The notes under the pieces were generated by a model. It had not been told where the DNA came from. It did no database searches and saw only the letters and a program-made list of their open reading frames with translations. From assembly GCF_009765355.1 (NCBI RefSeq), contig NZ_VTHK01000042.1, positions 18,950-82,949 of the forward strand: a stretch of DNA of 64,000 nucleotides. Reading direction: 5' to 3'. Source of the DNA: Amycolatopsis anabasis. Lineage in GTDB: Bacteria > Actinomycetota > Actinomycetes > Mycobacteriales > Pseudonocardiaceae. This document shows positions 18,787 through 25,818 of this stretch, one piece after another. Both the position numbers and the translations under genes were made by a program. Numbering within the stretch: position 1 is the first letter of the stretch; each line of letters opens with the position of its first letter.

Positions 18787-19439
18787 TTCAGCAGGACGTA
18801 GTTCAGTTCTTCGCAGACACGGCCCAGCGGGACGTCGAGCCCGGGGTGGTCGAGCGGGAGCAAAACGTCCGGCGCCACCGGCAGCGCGGAACCGGCGGGC
18901 GGGTCCCACAGGCACAGCGCGGGGTCACCGGAGTCCATCGACGAGCGGTACCAGAGGCCGTCCAGGTCCCCGAACGCCGCCCGGATCGCGCGTGCCCAGG
19001 CCTGGGTGATCTTCTTCGGCCCGCTGGAGATCTCCTGCGACGCGCCGACCCGGGTCGGCCACAGCCCGGACAGGTCGAGCAGCCGCAGGGTCCGGGTCGG
19101 CCGGACCACGACCAGCCGGGGGCCGCGCGTGCGCCGGTCGACGGTCGACGTCGTCTGGTACACCTCGGCGATGCTCGTCCGCACGGACAGCCCGAAGTAA
19201 AGAACGCCGTTCGTAGGGTCGGTGACGGGTTTGCCGCCTCGTGCCGGGCGCTGCTGGTCGAAGCGGCCGTGCGGAAGAGGGCCGCTGTAGCGGAACGAAT
19301 TCCACTGCTGCGGGTGGTTGCCGTGCGCGGTGAAAATCCGCACCAGCCTGGTCGCGGGGTGCACCGCGACGATGTCCTCGGTGCGGTGCAGCTCGTTGAC
19401 CAGGACGGCGCGCGCTGGCGGCAGGGGAAGCCGTGCCAT
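18783..19439 (-). CDS. RES-domain toxin (NAD+ phosphorylase/ADP-ribosyltransferase-like)
   Basis: A 218-residue RES-domain protein. The conserved Arg, Glu and Ser elements are visible: LVRIFTAHG near the front, a GRFD motif (RES proteins have GRF(N/D)), a TSIAEVYQ helix with the key Glu, and a C-terminal Ser/Tyr region (GLWYRSSMDS). RES toxins such as MbcT and ParT degrade or transfer from NAD+. Encoded 49 bp downstream of its probable antitoxin in the same direction. This order (antitoxin first) is usual for RES-Xre systems. Confidence 0.82.
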   Translation of the reverse strand: MARLPLPPARAVLVNELHRTEDIVAVHPATRLVRIFTAHGNHPQQWNSFRYSGPLPHGRFDQQRPARGGKPVTDPTNGVLYFGLSVRTSIAEVYQTTSTVDRRTRGPRLVVVRPTRTLRLLDLSGLWPTRVGASQEISSGPKKITQAWARAIRAAFGDLDGLWYRSSMDSGDPALCLWDPPAGSALPVAPDVLLPLDHPGLDVPLGRVCEELNYVLLN

Positions 19440-19488
19440 TCGTCGCGTCTACCTGTTTCTCGTGATCTTGGGTGCTACCTGGAGCAGA

Positions 19489-20073
19489 CTATGCCGGTGT
19501 ACCCAACGTAGCCGCCAGCCCCGCGACGATTTCCGGGTCACCCCCGGCGAGCAGCCACTGCCGCGGCGTGGCCGGTTTGCCGTTGATGACCAGGTCGGGC
19601 TGGGGGGTGCTCATGAAGGCCGCGACCACCAGCGCGGGCTGGTCCGCGGGCACCGCGGACAAGACCACTTCCAGTCCCGGAAGCACACCGGAGCCGGTGA
19701 ACTGCCAGACCGGCAGCCGCCAGCCGCCCTGGTCCTTCCAGCCGGTGAGCCGGGATTCGGACAGCTTGTGCCGGATGCGGCTGGGGTCCACGCCGAGCGT
19801 CCGCGCGGCGTCGGCGACGGTGAGCGCGGAATCGGCGAGTACCGCGTGCGCGGCGACCGTCCTGGCCCGCGAATCCGGCTCGCTCTCCACCCGCGGCGTG
19901 AGGTCGAGGCCCACGTCGGCGAGTGCGGCGCGCTGGTCGGGGGAGAAGTAGTGCGAAGGATCCGGATTAGGCGGGGAGAGTTTCCGGGCCGCGTCCTCGA
20001 CGAGGGTGAGGAATTCCGTGGCGTCGACCCTCAGCCCCGCCTTGGCGAGTACGTTCTCCAGCGCTGGTGACAT
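19489..20073 (-). CDS. HTH antitoxin of the RES toxin, with MbcA/ParS-like toxin-binding tail
   Basis: A 194-residue protein. A central helix-turn-helix (LTVADAARTLGVDPSRIRHK, about 100-120) should bind operator DNA. The C-terminal segment STPQPDL...GKPATPRQWLLAGGDPEIV follows the MbcA/ParS/Xre toxin-binding domain pattern (P-x-P-x-L ... G-x-x-T-P ... L-x-x-G). An N-terminal helical part precedes. Start ATG 20073; a longer frame reaches 20172 but begins in promoter-like DNA. TACTGT lies six to twelve bases before the ATG, a possible -10 of a leaderless mRNA. Confidence 0.75.
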   Translation of the reverse strand: MSPALENVLAKAGLRVDATEFLTLVEDAARKLSPPNPDPSHYFSPDQRAALADVGLDLTPRVESEPDSRARTVAAHAVLADSALTVADAARTLGVDPSRIRHKLSESRLTGWKDQGGWRLPVWQFTGSGVLPGLEVVLSAVPADQPALVVAAFMSTPQPDLVINGKPATPRQWLLAGGDPEIVAGLAATLGTPA

Positions 20074-20183
20074 GCACCTACAGTAGCTCGTGTGTGCGGG
20101 TTCGTGCGGTCTTATCCTCAACTTGTGGGTTAATTCACCAAAGATCGACACGCATCGCACATAATCAAACACTCGCTGTAGAC

Positions 20184-20213
20184 GACTGCCGGTCAGTCTG
20201 CCCCCTGCGGGGG
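20184..20213 (+). other. Two consecutive small hairpins in the leader of the ASCH-like gene
   Basis: GACTG-CCGGT-CAGTC (20184-20198) is followed at once by CCCCC-TGC-GGGGG (20201-20213), ending 28 bp before the ATG at 20242. They could form an attenuator, an mRNA-stabilising structure or a terminator. I cannot decide which from sequence. Confidence 0.4.
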
Positions 20214-20241
20214 ACGTTGTCCAGGCCGTTGGGTGGTTTCA

Positions 20242-20817
20242 ATGCTGATTAATCGTGACCTTCTCGGTCATATCGCAGAAGGCCGCGTGACGCACCTGTT
20301 CCGCCGCTGGCGGCGCCCGACGGTCAAGGCGGGCGGCACCTTGCGCACCGCGATCGGGGCGTTACGCATCGACGCGGTGGACCGGGTGGACGAGGCCGCG
20401 ATCTCGGACGACGAGGCGCGCCGGGCGGGGCACGCGTCGGCGGACGCGCTCCGGCGCGAACTGGCCCGCCGCGACGCCGGTGCGGTCTACCGGATCGAGG
20501 TTTCGCTCGCGGGCCCGGATCCGCGGATCGCGTTGCGCGAGCGGGTCGCCGAAGGCGCGGATCTGGCCGAACTGCGGGCGGCGCTGGCCCGGCTGGACCG
20601 GGCGAGCGGGCGGGGCCCGTGGACCGGGGCGGTCCTGCGCGCACTGGCCGATCGGCCGGGGGTGCGCGCGGCCGATCTGGCCGCCGAGTTCGAGCTTCCC
20701 GTCCAGGCGTTCAAAGTCAACGTGCGCAAGCTGAAGGAACTCGGTCTGACCGAGAGTCTGGAAGTCGGGTATCGGCTGTCCCCACGTGGCAGAGGACTGT
20801 TACGCAGTGACGCTTGA
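20242..20817 (+). CDS. ASCH/PUA-like protein with C-terminal winged helix
   Basis: A 191-residue protein. The first about 100 residues fit an ASCH/PUA-like beta-barrel: HLFRRWRRPTVKAGGTLRTAIGALRI, a short ISDDEARRAG helix and a YRIEVSLAGPDPRIALR strand. These domains bind RNA or modified nucleotides. Residues about 120-185 read as a winged helix (RALADRPGVRAADLAAEFELPVQAFKVNVRKLKELGL), so the protein may be a nucleic-acid-responsive regulator. I cannot assign a function. ATG 20242 is preferred to the GTG at 20233. It diverges from the RES antitoxin and ends just upstream of the sugar-operon promoter. Confidence 0.65.
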   Translation: MLINRDLLGHIAEGRVTHLFRRWRRPTVKAGGTLRTAIGALRIDAVDRVDEAAISDDEARRAGHASADALRRELARRDAGAVYRIEVSLAGPDPRIALRERVAEGADLAELRAALARLDRASGRGPWTGAVLRALADRPGVRAADLAAEFELPVQAFKVNVRKLKELGLTESLEVGYRLSPRGRGLLRSDA

Positions 20818-20860
20818 CACGTCTCGCGGGTCAATCTAGCTTCGTCGGGTAATCGATTTC
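20814..20860 (+). promoter_or_regulatory. Promoter and LacI-type operator of the sugar ABC operon
   Basis: TTGACA (20814-20819), a 17-bp spacer and TAGCTT (20837-20842) make a vegetative-type promoter. Six bases later comes GTAATCGATTTC (20849-20860), a 12-bp near-perfect palindrome with one mismatch to GTAATCGATTAC, where transcription should start. The isomerase promoter at 25756-25801 has the same layout and operator, so the LacI regulator encoded at 24719-25717 probably represses both. Confidence 0.75.
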
Positions 20861-20892
20861 TCGGTGGCACTGCGCAGTGGGGACCGGTGCAG

Positions 20893-22470
20893 ATGGAAGA
20901 CGAGCACGGCGCGCTGGTCGACATGGTTGGCGTCGGCAAGTCCTACGGCGGCGTGCAGGCCGTGCGAGGCGTCGACTTCACCGTGCGAACCGGCGAGGTG
21001 CACGCACTGCTCGGCGAGAACGGCGCCGGGAAGTCCACCCTGATGAAGGTGCTCTCCGGCGAGGTTTCCGGCTACCGGGGCGACATCCGGATCGCGGGGA
21101 CGCCGGTGCGCTTCACCAGTCCGGCCGACGCCCAGCGGGCCGGGATCGCGATGATCCACCAGGAGCTGGACCTCGTTCCGGCGCTGTCGATCGCCGAGAA
21201 CGTGTTCCTCGGCCGGGAACCGAAGACCAGGCTCGGCACGGTCGACCGGCGCCGGATGGTCCGCGAGACGCAGCGGTTGCTGACCCGCACCGGGGTCGAG
21301 CTGGACGCGCGGCGACCGGTCGAGCTGTTGCGGACCGGCGAGCAGCAACTGGTGACCATCGCCAAGGCGCTCTCGTTCGACGCCCGGATCCTGATCATGG
21401 ACGAACCGACGTCCGCGCTGTCCTCGCACGAGGTCGAGCAGTTGTTCGGGGTGATCGCCGAGTTGCGCCGGTCCGGGGCCGGGATCGTCTACATCTCCCA
21501 CCGCATGGAGGAGATCGGCCGGGTCGCGGACCGTGCCACGGTGCTGCGCAACGGTTCCGTGGTCGCGGAGTTCGACGCGCGCGCGATGACCGCCGCGCAG
21601 GCTTCCGAGGCCATGGTCGGGCGCCCGCTGAACCTGATGTTCCGCGCGGAGAGCGGCACCACCGCGGAACCGGACGGCGAGGACCTGCTCCGGGTCGAGG
21701 ACCTCGTGGTGCGGCTGCGGCGCCCGCGGCCCGGGCGACGGGATCCGGCCGGGCTGAGCCTCCGGGTGCGCAAGGGCGAGATCGTGGGCCTCGCCGGTCT
21801 GCTCGGCGCCGGGCGGACCGAACTGCTGGAAACCCTGTACGGCGTCGGCTCCAAGGGCTCCTGGAGCGGGCGGGTCCTGTTGAACGGCAAGCCGATCCGG
21901 CCCCGTGGCCCCCGGCACGCGTTGCGGCTGGGGATCGCGTTCGTGCCCGAGGACCGCCGGATCGCGGGGCTGGCGCTGGAGCACTCCGTGCTGGCCAACA
22001 CCGTCTTGTCCATTGTGGACAGAATTGCCCGGCTGGGGGCGGTGTCGCGGGCGGCTGAGCGCCGTGCCACCCGCGAGACGACCGAACGGCTCGGCGTGAA
22101 GCTCGCGTCGATCACCAGTCCGGTCGGCTCGCTGTCCGGCGGCAACCAGCAGAAGATCGTGCTGGGCCGCAACCTGCTGACCGAACCGTCGCTGCTGCTG
22201 CTCGACGAGCCGACCCGGGGCGTGGACGTCGGCGCCAAGGCCGAGATCTACCGGCTGCTCGGCGAGATCGCGGGGCGCGGGGTCGGCGTGCTGCTCGCGT
22301 CCTCGGAACCGGCCGAGCTGATCGGGGTGTGCGATCGGGTGATCGTGTTGAGGGATGGGAAGAACGTGCGTGAACTGAGCACCGGGGAGGTCGGCGAGGC
22401 GGACCTGCTCGCGGCCTCGATGGGCGAGGCGGCGGCTCTCGAAGAGCTGGCGGTGGGGGAGGCGTCATGA
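20893..22470 (+). CDS. Sugar ABC importer ATPase (RbsA/AraG-like, two NBDs)
   Basis: A 525-residue double nucleotide-binding subunit of a CUT2-type carbohydrate importer. NBD1 has Walker A GENGAGKST at 41-49 and Walker B ILIMDEPTSALSS. Its signature loop (LLRTGEQQLV) is atypical, as usual in this class. NBD2 has the characteristic degenerate Walker A (LLGAGRTELL, no Lys), signature LSGGNQQK and Walker B LLLLDEPTRGVDV. ATG 20893 has GGGG about nine bases upstream; GTG 20887 is possible. Overlaps the permease gene by four bases. Confidence 0.92.
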   Translation: MEDEHGALVDMVGVGKSYGGVQAVRGVDFTVRTGEVHALLGENGAGKSTLMKVLSGEVSGYRGDIRIAGTPVRFTSPADAQRAGIAMIHQELDLVPALSIAENVFLGREPKTRLGTVDRRRMVRETQRLLTRTGVELDARRPVELLRTGEQQLVTIAKALSFDARILIMDEPTSALSSHEVEQLFGVIAELRRSGAGIVYISHRMEEIGRVADRATVLRNGSVVAEFDARAMTAAQASEAMVGRPLNLMFRAESGTTAEPDGEDLLRVEDLVVRLRRPRPGRRDPAGLSLRVRKGEIVGLAGLLGAGRTELLETLYGVGSKGSWSGRVLLNGKPIRPRGPRHALRLGIAFVPEDRRIAGLALEHSVLANTVLSIVDRIARLGAVSRAAERRATRETTERLGVKLASITSPVGSLSGGNQQKIVLGRNLLTEPSLLLLDEPTRGVDVGAKAEIYRLLGEIAGRGVGVLLASSEPAELIGVCDRVIVLRDGKNVRELSTGEVGEADLLAASMGEAAALEELAVGEAS

Positions 22471-23522
22471 CCGAAGACACCCGCGTCGCGCCCGAACCCG
22501 CGCCGCTGGATCCCAATCTGGAACGTTCCCGCGGCGCGGATTTCGTGGAGACGTTGTTCAAGTTCCAGAGCCTGTTCGGGCTCGTTCTGGTCTTCATCGC
22601 CGCGGTGGTGTTCTCGCCGAGCAAGAACGGCGAACTGGTGTTCGTCGACTCGGGGAACCTGTTCAACGTGGTGCGGTCGATCTCCGAGATCGGCATCCTC
22701 GCGGTCGGGATGACGCTGGTGATCCTGATCGGCGGCATCGACCTCTCGGTCGGCTCGGTGCTCGGGCTGGCCAGCGTCGGCGCGGCGATGTTGCTGGTGG
22801 AGAACGACTTCAGCGCGTTCACCGCGGTGCTGATCGTGCTCGTCATCGGCCTGGCCTTCGGGTTGCTGCAGGGGGTGGCGATCGCGAAGTTCGGGATCCA
22901 GGCCTTCATCGTCACGCTGGCCGGGATGCAGATCGCCCGGGGCCTGGCCCGGATCTGGTCCGGCGGGCAGGGTATCTCGATCACCTACGGGGATGCTCCC
23001 GGGCAGGCGCCGGTGGTGTTCTCACTCCTCGGCGAGCGCACGTTCAACGGCCTGGTGCCGATCCCCGCCCTGATCTTCATCGTGGTCGCCGCGCTCGCGA
23101 TCGCGTTGCTGCGGATGAGCGCGTTCTCCCGGCACGTCTACGCGATCGGCGGAAACGAGAAGGCCGCGCGGCTGTCCGGGGTGCCGGTGACCCGGGTGAA
23201 GATCATCGTGTTCGGCATCTGCGGCCTGCTCGCCGCGCTCGCCGGGATCGTGCACGCGGGGCAGCTCAACTTCGGCGGCCCGAACGACGGTTCGATGTAC
23301 GAACTGGACGCGATCGCGGCGGTCGTCATCGGTGGCACCAGCCTGATGGGCGGGCGCGGTTCGGTGGTCGGCACCGTGGCCGGGGCCTTGCTCGTCGGCG
23401 TGCTGCGCAACATCCTGGCCCTCAACAACATCGACTCGAACATCCAGCTGCTGATCATCGGTTTGGTGATCGTGCTCGCCGCGGGGTTGCAGCGACTTCG
23501 CCCGGCTTCGGCCGGTTCGTGA
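22467..23522 (+). CDS. Sugar ABC importer permease (RbsC-like)
   Basis: A 351-residue membrane subunit with a 45-residue cytoplasmic lead and eight to ten hydrophobic helices. It carries RbsC/BPD_transp_2 motifs: VILIGGIDLSVGSVLGL, GLLQGVAIAKFGIQAFIVTL and the EAA-like AIAAVVIGGTSLMGGRGSVVG. It forms the channel with the RbsA-like ATPase and receives sugar from the lipoprotein encoded next. Its start overlaps the ATPase stop (ATGA). Confidence 0.93.
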   Translation: MTEDTRVAPEPAPLDPNLERSRGADFVETLFKFQSLFGLVLVFIAAVVFSPSKNGELVFVDSGNLFNVVRSISEIGILAVGMTLVILIGGIDLSVGSVLGLASVGAAMLLVENDFSAFTAVLIVLVIGLAFGLLQGVAIAKFGIQAFIVTLAGMQIARGLARIWSGGQGISITYGDAPGQAPVVFSLLGERTFNGLVPIPALIFIVVAALAIALLRMSAFSRHVYAIGGNEKAARLSGVPVTRVKIIVFGICGLLAALAGIVHAGQLNFGGPNDGSMYELDAIAAVVIGGTSLMGGRGSVVGTVAGALLVGVLRNILALNNIDSNIQLLIIGLVIVLAAGLQRLRPASAGS

Positions 23523-23537
23523 AAGGAAAGGATTGCC

Positions 23538-24548
23538 ATGACAACGAAGTCACGTCGCGGTACCCGGGTCACCGCGCTGGCCGCCTGCGCGCTGCTCGCC
23601 GTTTCGGCGTGCGGCACGACCAGTGAGAACTCCCAGCCGGGCGGGCAGGCCGGGCAGCAGAAGGAGTGCAAGGGCGCGGGGGGCAAGTACACGATCGGGA
23701 TGAGCCAGGCGAACGTGGCCGAGCCCTACCGCGAGCGGATGGACGACGACATCCGCAAGGCCGCGGCGGCGGTGCCGCAGTTCACCGTCAACTTCGCCGA
23801 CGCCGCGCAGGACAACTCGAAACAGGTCGAGCAGGTGGACAACTTCCTCACCCAGCAGATCGACCTGCTGATCATCAGCCCGAACGAGGCGACCCCGCTC
23901 ACCGCGCCGGTCAAGCGCGCGATCGAGAAGGGCGTTCCGGTGCTGGTGCTCGACCGCAAGGTGGACGGCGAGGCGTACACGTCGTTCATCGGCGCGGACA
24001 ACGTCGACATCGGCCGCCAGGCGGGCCGGTACTTCGCCGAGAAGCTGTTCCCGAACGGCGGCAAGATCGCCGAGATCCGCGGGCTCGCCGGTTCGACACC
24101 GGCGAAGGAGCGCGGCGACGGCTTCCGGGACGGGATCAAGGGCAAGAACATCGACATCGTGGCGACCGCGGACGGGGACTGGCTGCGGGACCGGGGCCAG
24201 CAGCAGGCGGACGCGATCCTCAAGGCGCACCCGGACATCCAGGCCATCTACTCGCACAACGACCCGATGGGCGAGGGCGCGCGGATCGCGGCGCAGAACG
24301 CGGGCAAGAACGACCTGCCGATCACCGGCATCGACGGCCTGCCGATCGAATCCGGCGGCCTCAAGGCGGTGGAAGCCGGGCGGCTGTCGGCGACGCTGCT
24401 CTACCCGACCGGTGGCAAGGAGGCGATCGAGGCGGCGAAGAAGATCCTCGTGGACTGCCAGCAGGTGCCGAAGCAGCAGACGCTGCCGACGAAACTGGTC
24501 ACCAAGGAGAACGCGGCCCAGGTCTACGCCGAACTCAACCGCGGGTAG
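23538..24548 (+). CDS. Sugar-binding lipoprotein (RbsB-like, Peripla_BP_4)
   Basis: A 336-residue periplasmic-binding-type protein with a lipoprotein signal: basic N-terminus, hydrophobic core and lipobox LLAVSAC, acylated Cys at about 27. The mature part has the two-lobe type I fold with RbsB-like motifs (IGMSQANVAEPYRERM, LLIISPNEATPLTAPVKRA, IYSHNDPMGEGARIAA, ITGIDGLP). It captures sugar outside the membrane and delivers it to the RbsC-like permease. AGGAAAGG precedes the ATG. Last gene of the importer operon; two hairpins follow. Confidence 0.93.
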   Translation: MTTKSRRGTRVTALAACALLAVSACGTTSENSQPGGQAGQQKECKGAGGKYTIGMSQANVAEPYRERMDDDIRKAAAAVPQFTVNFADAAQDNSKQVEQVDNFLTQQIDLLIISPNEATPLTAPVKRAIEKGVPVLVLDRKVDGEAYTSFIGADNVDIGRQAGRYFAEKLFPNGGKIAEIRGLAGSTPAKERGDGFRDGIKGKNIDIVATADGDWLRDRGQQQADAILKAHPDIQAIYSHNDPMGEGARIAAQNAGKNDLPITGIDGLPIESGGLKAVEAGRLSATLLYPTGGKEAIEAAKKILVDCQQVPKQQTLPTKLVTKENAAQVYAELNRG

Positions 24549-24564
24549 GGCCTCGCGGTTGGCG

Positions 24565-24615
24565 GAAAGTGCTGCCACTTTCGATCAGCGAGGGCACGAA
24601 AGTGGCGGCACTTTC
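24565..24615 (+). terminator. Double palindrome after the sugar operon
   Basis: Two copies of GAAAGTG-N4-CACTTTC (24565-24582 and 24598-24615) lie 16-67 bp after the binding-protein stop, 15 bp apart. Each has perfect 7-bp arms, and each is nearly the reverse complement of the other, so one large cruciform or two hairpins may form. A terminator role fits the position. The palindrome also looks like a dispersed intergenic repeat. Confidence 0.55.
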
Positions 24616-24631
24616 CCGTGCGCTCCCGGGC

Positions 24632-24711
24632 GTGGAACTCACCTACCGAAATGGGGAACTCGGTAGACCGGAACGGGGAACTCGCACGTCCGAAACGGGG
24701 GGACTCGCGCC
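24632..24711. repeat. Three 22-bp tandem repeats plus a partial copy
   Basis: Units at 24646-24667, 24668-24689 and 24690-24711 share the core CCGAAACGGGGAACTCG with a few substitutions; a partial unit (GGAACTCACC) precedes them. They fill the space between the sugar operon and the LacI gene, whose stop lies eight bases beyond. They do not look coding. They may be a dispersed intergenic repeat family; counting copies genome-wide would tell. Confidence 0.7.
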
Positions 24712-24718
24712 AGCGGGG

Positions 24719-25717
24719 TCAGGGGGTGCGCTGGGTGCTGCCGCGGGCGATGAGGCGGGCGCCGAGGGTGCGGGTGGTGACCTCGCGGGTGTTGTCGCTG
24801 ATCCGGTCCAGCAGCAGGCGGGCGGCCACGGTGCCGAGTTCGTAGGCGGGCTGCGCGACGACGGTCAGCGGCGGGTTGATCAGCGTCGCCCACGGCACGT
24901 CGTCGAACGCGACCACGCCGACATCGGCGCCCAGCCGGAGGTTCCGGGAACCGAGGGCTTCCAGGACGCCGATCGCCATCGCGCTGTTGGCCACCAGCAG
25001 GGCGTCCGGCGGTTCCGGTTCGTCCAGCAGCTCGAGCGCGGCCTGTTTCGCGCCGGTCGCCCGGTATTCGGCGCGGCGGACGAGTTCGGCATCCCGTTCC
25101 GCGCCGACCGCGTGCAGGGCGTCCCGGTACCCGGCGAGCCGGTCGTCGGCGGTGCGGACCCCGGCCGGACCGGTCACGCAGCCGATCCGCCGGTAGCCGG
25201 CGGCGAGCAGGTGTTCGGTGGCCTCGTACGCGGCGAGCCGGGTGTCCACCAGCACCTGATCGGATTCCGCGCCGACGAGCGGGCGGTCGACCGCGACCAC
25301 CGGGGTGCCGCGCTGGCGCAGCACCTCCACCTTGGTTTCGGCCCCGGTGGGCGAGAGCACCACCCCCGCCACCCGTTCCTGCACGGCGACGTCGAGATAG
25401 CGGCCTTCCTTCTCGGCGTTCTCGTCGGAGTTGCACAGCACCACCGAGTAACCCCGGGTCTGGGCGACGTCCTCGACCCCGCGGGCGATCGCGGTGAAGA
25501 ACGGGTTCTCCACGTCCGAGATGATGAGCGCCAGCACCGCGGTCTCCTGCCGCCGCAGGCTGCGGGCCAGGCCGTTGGGGTGGTAGCCGAGCTCGGTCGC
25601 GGCCTGCTGCACCCGGGCCGCCAGTTCGGGGTCCACAGTGGACTTCCCGTTCAACGCTCGCGACACGGTGGCCGTCGAGACACCGGCCCGTGCCGCCACG
25701 TCACTGATGGTCGCCAC
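24719..25717 (-). CDS. LacI-family transcriptional repressor
   Basis: A 332-residue repressor. The N-terminal LacI helix-turn-helix and hinge are canonical (TISDVAARAGVSTATVSRAL, then LGYHPNGLARSL). Residues 60-330 are the periplasmic-binding-like sugar sensor (VLALIISDVENPFFTAIARG, GVVLSPTGAE, VAVDRPLVG, VAFDDVPWA). GTG start at 25717. It diverges from the isomerase gene, whose promoter carries the same palindromic operator as the importer promoter, so it most likely represses both transcripts until a sugar binds. Confidence 0.93.
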   Translation of the reverse strand: MATISDVAARAGVSTATVSRALNGKSTVDPELAARVQQAATELGYHPNGLARSLRRQETAVLALIISDVENPFFTAIARGVEDVAQTRGYSVVLCNSDENAEKEGRYLDVAVQERVAGVVLSPTGAETKVEVLRQRGTPVVAVDRPLVGAESDQVLVDTRLAAYEATEHLLAAGYRRIGCVTGPAGVRTADDRLAGYRDALHAVGAERDAELVRRAEYRATGAKQAALELLDEPEPPDALLVANSAMAIGVLEALGSRNLRLGADVGVVAFDDVPWATLINPPLTVVAQPAYELGTVAARLLLDRISDNTREVTTRTLGARLIARGSTQRTP

Positions 25718-25755
25718 CGCGACCTCCCCTCTTCCCGGGCCAGTACCGGCACCTA

Positions 25756-25801
25756 TTGACAGTGCCCACCGTGCAGAATAGCGTCTTGAGTAAACGATTA
25801 C
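25756..25801 (+). promoter_or_regulatory. Promoter and LacI-type operator of the isomerase-kinase operon
   Basis: TTGACA (25756-25761), a 17-bp spacer and TAGCGT (25779-25784), followed five bases later by GTAAACGATTAC (25790-25801), one mismatch from the palindrome GTAATCGATTAC. The start codon follows at 25819 behind GGAGGA. Promoter and operator match the importer promoter at 20814-20860 in layout. Confidence 0.75.
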
Positions 25802-25818
25802 CCGACCCAGGAGGATCC

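Noticed and set aside
24646..24711. CRISPR-like array
   Set aside because: The 22-bp units are directly adjacent with no unique spacers, so this is a plain tandem repeat. No cas genes are present.
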